NCBI GenBank assembly: GCA_942159475.1
Contig: OW804094.1
Coordinates: forward strand, 11,684,386-11,748,385
From: Sthenelais limicola
Lineage: Eukaryota > Annelida > Polychaeta > Phyllodocida > Sigalionidae
Reading direction: 5' to 3'
DNA length: 64,000 bases
Below, piece by piece: positions 27,101 through 39,100 of the stretch (positions within the stretch are counted from its first letter, which is position 1; the number at the start of each line of letters is the position of its first letter). Both the position numbers and the translations under genes were made by a program. Under the pieces are notes generated by a model. The model was not told where the DNA came from, searched no databases, and saw nothing but the letters and a program-made list of their open reading frames with translations.

Positions 27101-30100
27101 CTTGAACAACATGTTTAACTTTAACATGGCAACATTATTTCAAGGATGAGTTTAATAGATTTCCCTAGAAGTAGTTAGCAAGTACAACCATATTGACCAC
27201 TCTTCTTTAGTTTTAAATGCAGGGTTGATGTTAATGTGACATAGATGCAGTTTGCTTAGAACTTTAAATTGTAAATTATCTTGAGTCTGAAATAGTATGC
27301 AATTTCTTACAAACTTGATCAGTCAGACCTATATTATACACCTGAATGTTTTAAATATAATGTTGGGAATGTTATACAATGAGAATGTTTCATTGTTTGC
27401 ACAATAAGGAACACATTATTCTGCAACTGCAGACTGAAGCATGTACAGCAAAGCAATAAGTAGCTTACCACACTCTCCAGCATCTTCACAGTTCACCGGA
27501 TCAGCTGACACAGCCTTGTACCCCAATGCACAGGCATAGGTGTACTGTCCATCTACCTCATTCACAACAGCATTGGACAGCCCGGCAAACGATGGTACAT
27601 CACATGCTACAAGAGAGCGGATAAAAAATAATTGGAAGAAAATATCGGAGTGCACAATATTGCAAGTTGGTATAATGCAATGTTTTGAGTACAGCCACTT
27701 GCCAGTTGTCTATCGTGATTTATAAACAAAGAGTCAAACCTTTTGCTAACAGTGAGGTCACATCTTTGTAACTTTGCAGTCTTCTAATTAGAGGAGAAAG
27801 TCACAAAAAAATGAATCATGATTTCCTTATTTGTCTCAATGTTAAGCACAATGACAATTATATAAATATCAATTAGGAACCTGAGGAAAAGGCCTCATTA
27901 TGTCCCAATCAAAATAACCACAGTCGACACCTCGGCACTTATATTTGGGCGGGAGCAGACACATGGCCGTCGGTACCACGCCTCCTTTCCATTAACCAAT
28001 CAGATCAGCGCGCCAGTCATTATGACGCGCCCATCACATGGAACAACAAAAGTACGTTCTACTGTTTACTTCTCATCTGTTCGCAGCATCGCTCGGACGT
28101 GTATAGACTCAAATTTTTTTTCTTTACCTGATGTTGTATCTGTTATGCTGAATAATAAACCAATGCATTGCTTGGTTTCCGGCCAATCCTTGTGTCATTG
28201 TTCATTCATAATATTATTATCCATAGCATTGTACGACCAAATATCTCATTAATATCATTAATATATCAGAACCAAAAAGGTGAGGTATATTTTTTATTAC
28301 ATTTATGTACTTAAATTGGCTCTTGTTTATTCCTGGGCAGGCTCATTTTGCCCAAACCCAGAAATGAGTTATTCTTTGTGTTGAACTCTAGGTTGTATGT
28401 TTGTTTTTAATATATTTATTCAGCTAAAAACATTATGCATTCATGCATACAAACACTTTGACTATGGCTTCAGCTTGGTCCATGCTCCCTGGCCAGCTTG
28501 TCATTTGTCGGATGTCCCAGCCCTAAGCCCCCGCGCCTCACTTGCCCAATTCCCATGCTCCTACTGGCTCCCAGTTTTCTCACTGGTTCTACAACCCTTG
28601 CTAACTGATGTTCGTAACTAAAGCTACTGCAGGTCCTCCTCCTCCTCCTCTCCCACTCCTCCCCTTGTCCTCCTCTCCCCCAGACGTCCTCCGTCATCCC
28701 GAGTGTTGCCCCAAGTGCTGCCCAACACTGTGAAGCAGCTAGCAGTGGCACCAAGCATACGTGTATATATTGTTGTCACCACCTGAAGCATCTGCTGGCT
28801 TATCAAATAAGCTGAAAGCCATTTTTGTTTTGTCGTCTTGTATTTTGTGTGTGTGTTTGGAATTCGTTAACATCGGATGATATAATATATGGGGACTTGG
28901 GACAAATAGCAGCAGCAATATCCTCCTTGATTTGGGGATCGTACCACCCAAGGTCCCTCTGTAGACTGTATTATAATTTACTTGAGTTGGTCGGGGACGA
29001 ATGCCCAGGAGGGCTGGACAAATGGCACCTTACTGATCCAAGGAAGACTTGCAAACTTGTATAAAGTAGTAACCTGTGCTTTGTTTATTGCAATCTGTAT
29101 TCTTCCTTGGGAGCTCATTAACCAACCCTGCCTGGGCACCTACTACCCTTACACACAATCCCACCCTTATTTATAGTTCCGCCCCCCAAGTCCCATCTCC
29201 ACTCACATGGTGGAACCCTAGCGACCCGAGCGGCGGACAAACATACCCAATATACAGCATTCGTCCACCGCTCCCCAACCCCATCTACTACAATGTATAT
29301 TACCTTTTTGCGGTCAACTGAGAAAAAATTGTGTCTCTACGTTGCTCTGATATAGAACCTAAAAACTTAAACACTTATAGGTTTTCAATTATGATAGCCT
29401 TAAATACATTTCGTTTAACGTTAAGATTGCATGAATATGGCATAAATATCCATAAATAAGACATTATTGAAACCTCAAATCCGTAGAATGTAATCGTTAG
29501 CCATCAACGCCATATATTAGAAGAGGGACAATGGTTGCCAGTTTCCATTCTTTTGGGAAGGTTGCAGTTTCGATGGAAAAAGAGAAAAGATGGGTGAATT
29601 GGGGGAGGAGGACTTTCATGGCTATCGACAATCTCAGCCACCTCATTTTCAGAGAGGGGCCTTAGTCTGAATATCAGAGTCCTGGCTAGGTTGGTTGGAT
29701 GAGTATCAGGTACAGTGAGAGGGGAGGGTTTGGGGATAGCGCCAGCTAGTTGTGGACAAATGTTGGCGAAGAATGAGTTTACATGCTTGGGAAGGTTGTG
29801 AGTTTTAATCCCAGGTAGGGAGAAGTCTGACTTATCCTTCTTATGAGGGAAGTCTAAATTGTGTGATAGGGCAGACCTGGATGTGCGCATGGAGTGATTC
29901 CCAGATCTCATCAGGGTTGTTGGATTGGGATAGGTCAGGTGGGTTGGTCAGAAGAAGGTTCTTATATGAGTCAAAGGGAAAATCGTGCAAATCTTTGGGA
30001 TGGAGCGAAACACCGGTTGGTGATCACTGATATACGTCATCAGGAGATCTGACTCGGCAACATATTTTATGTTGGAAAAAATTAAAAAACCAGGCTTCAA

Positions 30101-33100
30101 TGACTGTAATATATTGAATACAGCACTGGTGTTATTTGCTGCTGCACCACCAACGTCCAGGGCCTAGGCCATCCCTCATTGTGCTTTTTGGCTCCTACCT
30201 CGGTACGCTCTCAGGATGGGGGGTCCACAGTGATGATCAGACACTGCGCGTCGGTGGTGGGCCTCCAGCTACTGGTGACTCTTCTCATCCACACCCAGCA
30301 TGATGCTTTCTCCGCCACTTGGGCCACTCTCTGAATGGCTGATTTCCTTGCCCGCCCTGTCACTCCTAGTGCAGAGAACATCCTCCATACTGACTGTCCT
30401 GGAAATCCGCTGCACCCCACCTCCACTGGGTAGCTCCATGCTTGCCACCCTCTTTCTCTGCACTCCTCAAGCAGTGTTTTGTATTTGTTCTTCTTCCTTT
30501 CATGGGCTTCACTGCATCTTTCTTCCCATGGGACTGTCAGCTCAATGATGATAATTTTCTTGTGGCATCCACAAGACCATATCTGGCCTGAGATTAGTTG
30601 GTATTATCTCAGGGAGTCTCAGTTGCTTGTCCAGGTCCACTGCTAGCTTCCAGTCAAACATGACTCAAACTTGACTTAGGATGCTCCAAGTTCTGTGTGC
30701 ACACTTGGCTATTGTTTCTCCCTCCCTCACAAACCTGATCTGTGTTGGTTTCTGTTTTGGTTGCCTTGCCTTACTCTTCTGCTCTCTCTCCACCACATCT
30801 GCAAGCTCTTGTAGCACCTGATTGTGTCGCCAGGTGTACCTCCCCTGGGAAAGGGCTACTTGACATGAAGAGAGTATATGCCCTAGGGTTCCTCTCTTCC
30901 CGCAAAGTGGGCAGTCTGGTGTTTGCACAAGGTCCCATGAATGACAGCTTTATAGTGAGAGTTCAATGTTCAAGTTTGGCGCGTTGGATGTTGCCGAGCA
31001 GCGAGCACTTCCGGTTGTTCAGTCATGTTGCGTTCTAGATATAACCATATATATCCATATACAACACATATCTCGGAAACAAGGACAAATGACATTGAAT
31101 ATGAATATATATTTATTTGGCTCGATAGACAGGCAATGTATTTTCTTCCTTACAAATTCCAAATATCCAGGTTGGAGAGAAAAAAATAAGAATAATTAAA
31201 TAAGCCTGTCCGAGACCAAATTGTCAATATCTGCATGAGGATTGGGAGTCATAGAGAGATAATCCGATACTGATAAGCTATGCCAATCTTCAACAGCTTT
31301 AATGTCAGATTAACACCAATACTGTGTAAGAAGGTATCTCCAGATCGGCGGAGGGAGTGGAGACTGGCCTCAGTAGATGGCAAACCGATGCTGGAGACCA
31401 TTAATTTTAGAAAATTCAACACTTTGTAATAAAGAACTGGTGTGACGATGTTGTCATGTAAGCACAGGAAAATCGGAGAATCGGGAGGAGCAGGAAACAT
31501 CTTGATATTAGCTTCCACATATGAGACGACAAAGAAGGGAGATCCAGTCATCCTTCTGATAGGGATCTCTAAAATACCAGCAGAAGAAGAACTATTCTTG
31601 CTGGTGATAACAGATAGTAGCATGCCCAAATCTAATTTTATACTAGATCTGGTGAGAATATGTGAGGAATATACTTTGGTGTGTCTCTCAGGAAGAATAT
31701 TCAACTTCCTAAGGAGTGATCTGAATGACAATATAATCACTCCCCACATAGCAGAGGCACGATGATCGGTAGGGTCAACATGTAGGAACATAGTGAGCAG
31801 ATTTTCCTTGGTTAGAGTCATAGCCTGACGAGGAGCAGCTACTCTGCGTTTAAGACCCAATAATAACATCTTGATATAAAATGATGAGCGAAAGTCAGCA
31901 ACCGAGCCACACAACTAATGAAGGGCAATCACTGCCGACAAGTAGATGTCAATGGATGAATATTTCATTTGGGTACCCAGATATGCAAGGAATCTGGCGA
32001 TGGTAGAAATCAAAGCAGGGACAGGAGAGAAGCCATGGACATTGCAGAATTCAATGTACTTTTTCCACTGCAAAGCCCTAGTTTTTGTTGTATTAGGAGC
32101 CCAAGCAGAACTGATATTAAAGTTGATGAGCCTATCCAATTCTGGTAGGGGTATAGGTACTGTGCTGCTGGGAGATTCTGCAACAACACAAATCAAGTTG
32201 ATGAATATCAGCATTAGGCAATGAGTGTAGATGAGAAAACAAGTCTGGAGCATAGTTACAAGAACCAGGTGTGGCAGTGAGATGACAATTGTGAATAGCA
32301 GAAGCCCAAAATACATCACGAAGAAGGGCCATACAATTTTTGTTCACGTTCCTCCCAGTGTTTAACATATACACAACTTGAGTATTATCAGTATGGCACA
32401 CAACTCTAGATCCAAACCATTCAGGGCCAAATCTATAAGCAGCCAACCAAATTGGAATGAGTTCCAAAAAGTTGATATTAAACTCAGGAGGCACAACCTT
32501 GAGCCAATGCTGATGAGCAGGTGTAGTCGAGAGGATCTGAGCAGGAGGATATAAATCGGAGAACGAACCAGCAAAGCCAGTCTAGGCTCCAGATCACTCC
32601 AAATCCAGCAAATGAAGCATCAGACAAAAGAGGCATTGAGTCTGAGAAATGATGGTTGATCATACAAGCTTTCCCATTGAACTTGGCAGCAAATCTGTCC
32701 CACCACTAAATGTCTAGATGAAAATCGTAAGACAGGTTGATAGATTTTGTAGACGGAGGAATGGCCTTTAGCATATCAATGATATGACTTGAGAAGGTAT
32801 GACCACCTTTGACGAGTTTTGAGGCATGTGCCAACACACCACAAAGCACCTTCAGCTGGTGAGGAGAAGCCTTTCTTTTCTTCTTGAAAAAGGCAATCTC
32901 AGTGTGAAGTTTACAAAGCTTGTCCTCAGGAAGGGACAAAGTCATCTCAGTAGAGTTTAGGATAATGCCTAAATATTGTGTAGTGGTAGAAGGGGAAGAA
33001 CACTTCTGCCAGGCAACAGAAAATCCTAACTGACCCAGCAATCCGATGAGAGTTGACTGAAGTACCTGACATTCTACCTTTTCATTCTCCCCAGCAGATA

Positions 33101-36100
33101 AAGTCATCTAAATAATTCACTACATCAGGGATAGAAACACGACCAGATGATTTCTTCTGCTGAGTAGAAAGTTTTGATATCTTGGATTTAGGCTCCACCA
33201 CAGACGTGAAATGCGCGGCCAGCGAAAGAGCGGGAGAGTGCGAAAGCGGGATGAAACCTTCTGATGGACATCAAATATAGTGATCTACGACTTCCCTGTC
33301 ATAATTCGAATATGCGGAAATTACATATTGCTTCCCTATAGCAAAACTCAACATATGCTGAAAGTGAGTCAGGTAGCTCTTCCAGTCACCGTAGGAATTA
33401 ATCAGGTGCTCCAATACGAGCGACATTCCTTAAAAATACTCTGACAGTGTCATCTTAGAAGGGTCTACTGACTTCATGGGAACTCCTTTCACCAAGCACA
33501 AATACTGATAATCAGGGCGAAGAGGCATATCTTGTGTATGTGTAAGTTCATTGGAGAGAACACTGAACCAATCTTATGCCTCAACGAAAACCTGGTGAGG
33601 TGAGGCCAATAATACTAATAATAATCAAGGGGCACTGACCAAGAATGATCGGTGACAGGGGGATCACAGTTTTAGCAGGGAAATCGGTAGTACAATCACA
33701 CACAAATTCAGGAATAGTTTGCTATTGAATAGTAGTTGAACCAACAGATATATTGTCCAATGATGCCAGATCATTTGTAGAACAAAAGTTGTTGTCCAAG
33801 GGCGAGAAGCAGGGTTGGATGTCTCCATCTTTGATTTCACAGGAAGTGACTTCATAAACTAGGTTTTGTCTGCAGTGTTGTCCTTTTTGCAAAAACCCAC
33901 CTTATGTCCATGAACTTTGCATGCTCCACACATGAGAACTAGAACATGAGCCATTGCAATATCTGTGATTAAATTTGTAACACACATTGTCAGACCTTCA
34001 GATGGTGAAATGATTTTACCATCTGAAGATCTTTTGGCGTACATGAATTTCTTGGCTTTACTTCATTTGCAGATGTAAAGTGTATTGCTATCGACAGGGC
34101 GCTCCATGCAGAGAACACTGCCAAAGCAGTGCAAAGAAAACAAATAACAAAGTCTTGGTTGTAGCTGATGTAAGCCAAAGTTATATACAATTTACCAATG
34201 AATAAGTTCAGAACATTTTTAAAATAGCTAAGGTAACTCCACCTATCTCCACTGGAAACAACAACTAAATGATCTAACACTAGAGACATCCCATAGAGAT
34301 ATTCTTTACGGGAGATGCATCTTTGCATCTTTGGCCTCCACTGTCTGTCAATGCACTGATTTCAAGTTTATATTTATTACAAATATTATTTCCTTAACAA
34401 TATACTCACTACATTGAGGGGGTGACTGTCCACATGCAACTGTTACAGATGTTCCTACTGTTGTAATAAATCCAGGATCACATACTATTGTGTACTCCAC
34501 ATCCCCGGGCACTGGCTCTGTGGGCACTGTAGCTTTGTGTAGGCTGAATGGCACATAGCATACTGAAACAAATTTAGGTAACTTTAATCTATTAGTAAGT
34601 GTGCATTGGAGGCAATTGAGCATTCTTAGAAGCTTAGCTTGTAAATATTCAGGAGGCAAAAAAAGTATATCCTACAAACAGATTGGATTAGAATCAAAAT
34701 CAGGATATGAATCTGTCTAGTTTAACAGATAAGGTTGGCTGCATACTATACTGCAACTAATATAATAATGAAAACTAGCAAATACCCGTGCTTTGCACAG
34801 GATTTGCTAGTGGGACAGTGGGGCCCACATCTTCCCATTCTCCTTGTTCCCTCTCCAACCATCTTTCTCTTTCAAGTTGTCTCTGTAAGTTAGTATCTGT
34901 ATTAACATACCTCAAATGGAACCCTGTTGAGATGTTTTTTTGTCACTGTTGTATTGTTGTTGCCTCCCATTCCCGCCCTCCCCCCTTCCCCCTCCCCCCG
35001 CCCTCCCCTTCCCATTCCCCTCCCCTCCCCCCCTTCCCTCCTGCCTCCCCTCCCCCACCCCATATACCTCAAATGGAACCCTGTTAAGATGTTTTTTTGC
35101 CTCCCATTGCCTCTCCCCCTGCCCCCCCCCCCCCCCACCAAACAACAGACATTTCCTGAGTTCCTTTTGGTGGAAATATGGTAAAATATATCAATTCCTG
35201 TCCCGTAGTGAAACAATGACATGCCATGGTACCTGTCCATGACGCCATTCTTTGGATGACCCAGAAACCTGGTGTAGGGGCACTAATAGGTTTGTTGTCA
35301 GGCAGCGCTGGGGGCCCTGGATGGGGGTGCTCAATGTTAACCCATTTCTAGCCCCTTTCCAACCTAATTTGTTAATGAAACATAGTGGAATGGCTCGGCA
35401 CCATTTTTGGCAATGTGTATGTGAAATATAATGGAGATCTGGCCAGCGGTTTCAGAGAAGATAGCGGTTTAAGGCTTGAAACCCTTATTTTATTAATATA
35501 GAGATAATCATTTATTTCTCACTAGGTTGAAGAAACTATTCTCTAGACACTTTTGAAGGGCAGGTCTTCCTGTGCATGCCTGAGTATTACACAAATGAAA
35601 TGACTTGAATTGTGTAGTTAGTATGACAAAACAATGCTTACCACACTCTCCAGCATTTGCACAGTCCACCGGAGCAGTTGAGACAGCCTGGTACCCAGAT
35701 GCACAGACATAGGTGTACTTTCCACTTACCTCATCCACCACAGCATTAGCCAGCCCGGCGAATGTTGGCACATCACATACTACAAGAACAAATGTTAAGG
35801 TGATTGTGGTGATTCATATATTAGAAGAGGGAAAACGGTTGCCAGCTTCCATTCTTTTGGGAAGGTTGCAGTTTCGATGGAAAAAGAGAAAAGATGGGTG
35901 AATTGGGGGAGGAGGACTTTCATGGCTATCAACAATCTCAGCCACCTCGTTTTCAGAGAGGGGCCTTAGTCTGAATATCGGAGTCCTGGCTAGGTTGGTT
36001 GGGTGAGTATCAGGTACAGTGAGAGGGGAGGGTTTGGGGATAGCGCTAGCTAGTTGTGGGTCAATGTTGGTGAAGAATGAGTTTACATGCTTGGGAAGGT

Positions 36101-39100
36101 TGTGAGTTTTAATCCCAGGTAGGGAGAAGTCTGACTTACCCTTCTTATGAGGGAAGTCTAAATTGTGTGATAGGGCAGACCTGGATGTGCGCATGGAGTG
36201 ATTCCCAGATCTCATCAGGGTTGTTGGATTGGGATAGGTCAGGTGGGTTGGTCAGAAGAAGGTTCTTATATGAGTCAAAGGGAAAATCGTGAAAAGATCT
36301 GCCTCATTTGCAAATCTTTGGGATGGAGCGTTTCTGCTTTTTTCGAAGGAGAAACACCGGTTGGTGATCACTGATATACGTCATCAGGAGATCTGACTCG
36401 GCAACATATTTTATGTTGGAAAAAATTAAAAAACAGGCTTCAATGACTGTAATATGTTGAATACAGCACTGGTGTTATTTGCTGCTGCACCACCAACGTC
36501 CAGGGCCTAGGCCATCCCTCATTGTGCTTTTTGGCTCCTACCTCGGTACGCTCTCAGGATGGGGGGTCCACAGTGATGATCAGACACTGCGCGTCGGTGG
36601 TGGGCCTCCAGCTACTGGTGACTCTTCTCATCCACACCCAGCATGATGCTTTCTCTGCCACTTGGGCCACTCTCTGAATGGCTGATTTCCTTGCCCGCCC
36701 TGTCACTCCTAGTGCAGAGAACATCCTCCATACTGACTGTGCTGGAAATCCTCTGCACCCCACCTCCACTGGGTAGCTCCATGCTTGCCACTCTCTTTCT
36801 CTGCACTCCTCAAGCAGTGTTTTGTATTTGTTCTTCTTCCTTTCATGGGCTTCACTGCATCTTTCTTCCCATGGGACTGTCAGCTCAATGATGATAATTT
36901 TCTTGGTATCTGGCAACCACAAGACTATATCTGGCCTGAGATTAGTTGGTATTATCTCAGGGAGTCTCAGGGGCTTGTCCAGGTCCACTGCTAGCTTCCA
37001 GTCAAACATGACTCAAACTTGACTTAGGATGCTCCAAGCTCTGTGTGCACACTTGGCTATTGTTTCTCCCTCCCTCACAAACCTGATCTGTGTTGGTTTC
37101 TTTTTTGGTTGCCTTGCCTTACTCTTCCGCTCTCTCTCCACCACATCTGCAAGCTCTCGTAGCACCTGATTGTGTCGCCAGGTGTACCTCCCCTGGAAAA
37201 GGGCTACTTGACATGAAGAGAGTATATGCCCTAGGGTTCCTCTCTTCCCACAAAGTGGGCAGTCTGGTGTTTGCGCAAGGTCCCATGAATGACAGCTTTA
37301 TAGTGAGAGTTCAATGTTCAAGTTTGGCGCGTTGGATGTTGCCGAGCAGCGAGCACTTCCGGTTGTTCAGTCATGTTGCGTTCTCGATATAACCATATAT
37401 ATCCATATACAACACATATCTAAGAAACAAGGACAAATGACATTGAATATGAATATATATTTATTTGGCTCGATAGACAGGCAATGTATTTTCTTCCTTA
37501 CAAATTCCAAATATCCAGGTTGGAGAGAAAAAAATAAGAATAATTAAATAAGCCTGTCCGAGACCAAATTGTCAATATCTGCATGAGGATTGGGAGTCAT
37601 AGAGAGATAATCCGATACTGATAAGCTATGCCAATCTTCAACAGCTTTAATGTCAGATTAACACCAATACTGTGTAAGGAGGTATCTCCAGATCGGCGGA
37701 GGGAGTGGAGACTGGCCTCAGTAGATGGCAAACCGATGCTGGAGACCATTAATTTTAGAAAATTCAACACTTTGTAATAAAGAACTGGTGTGACGATGTT
37801 GTCATGTAAGCACAGGAAAATCGGAGAATCGGGAGGAGCAGGAAACATCTTGATATTAGCTTCCACATATGAGACGACACAGAAGGGAGATCCAGTCATC
37901 CTTCTGATAGGGATCTCTAAAATACCAGCAGAAGAAGAACTATTCTTGCTGGTGATAACAGATAGTAGCATGCCCAAATCTAATTTTATACTAGATCTGG
38001 TGAGAATATGTGAGGAATATACTTTGGTGTGTCTCTCAGGAAGAATATTCAACTTCCTAAGGAGTGATCTGAATGACAATATAATCACTCCCCACATAGC
38101 AGAGGCACGATGATCGGTAGGGTCAACATGTAGGAACATAGTGAGCAGATTTTCCTTGGTTAGAGTCATAGCCTGACGAGGAGCAGCTACTCTGCGTTTA
38201 AGACCCAATAATAACATCTTGATATTAAATGATGAGTGAAAGTCAGCAACCGAGCCACACAACTTATGAAGGGCAATCACTGCTGACAAGTAGTTGTCAA
38301 TGGATGAATATTTCATTTGGGTACCCAGATATGCAAGGAATCTGGCGATGGTAGAAATCAAAGCAGGTACAGGAGAGAAGCCATGGACATTGCAGAATTC
38401 AATGTACTTTTTCCACTGCAAAGCCCTAGTTTTTGTTGTATTAGGAGCCCAAGCAGAACTGATATTAAAGTTGATGAGCCTATCCAATTCTGGTAGGGGT
38501 AAAGGTACTGTGCTGCTGGGAGATTCTGCAACAACACAAATCAAGTTGATGAATATCAGCATTAGGCAATGAGTGTAGATGAGAAAACAAGTCTGGAGCA
38601 TGGTTACAAGAACCAGGTGTGGCAGTGAGATGACAATTGTGAATAGCAGAAGCCCAAAATACATCACGAAGAAGGGCCATACAATTTTTGTTCACGTTCC
38701 TCCCAGTGTTTAACATATACACAACTTGAGTATTATCAGTATGGCACACAACTCTAGATCCCAACCATTCAGGGCCAAATCTATAAGCAGCCAACCAAAT
38801 TGGAATGAGTTCCAAAAAGTTGATATTAAACTCAGGAGGCACAACCTTGAGCCAATGCTGATGAGCAGGTGTAGTCGAGAGGATCTGAGCAGGAGGATAT
38901 AAATCGGAGAACAAACCAGCAAAGCCAGTCTAGGCCCCAGATCACTCCAAATCCAGCAAATGAAGCATCAGAAAAAAGAGGCATTGAGTCTGAGAAATGA
39001 TGGTTGATCATACAAGCTTTCCCATTGAACTTGGCAGCAAATCTGTCCCACCACTAAATGTCTAGATGAAAATCGTCAGACAGGTTGATAGATTTTGTAG

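Larger units (their letters stand above)
22833..29510. repeat. Tandem segmental duplication, unit 4, plus the stub of a fifth
   Basis: Collinear with unit 3. It lacks the 5' half of the RT block (23280-23955 is unrelated sequence) and part of the gag remnant near 25155, and has a private insertion at about 27919-28243. At 29381 the next unit starts but is cut after about 130 bp by the unit 5 segment. Confidence 0.82.
31060..34328 (-). mobile_element. DIRS-type (tyrosine recombinase) retroelement, unit 5
   Basis: Order on the minus strand: gag with GMSLVLDHL and a degenerate zinc cluster (34328-33650), a second gag-like GMSLVLEHL stretch (about 33435-33180) fused by deletion to the RT YLDD motif (33108-33145), RNase H (32132-32494), and tyrosine recombinase (31206-32319). 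RT-RH-YR order resembles PAT/Ngaro-type layouts. No methyltransferase was seen. Split direct or inverted terminal repeats were not identified. Several frame breaks make it dead. Confidence 0.78.
29511..35814. repeat. Second-type duplicated unit 5 (6304 bp)
   Basis: Starts at 'catatattagaagaggg' and recurs at 35815, an offset of 6304 bp. It contains a non-LTR linker fragment, a restriction-like-endonuclease fragment, a DIRS-type element, exon A, a 0.7-kb insertion and exon B. Confidence 0.88.

Noticed and set aside
34902..35242. Open frames on both strands rich in Gly or Pro
   Set aside because: Translation of C-rich tracts within the intron insertion; frames are open only because of base composition.
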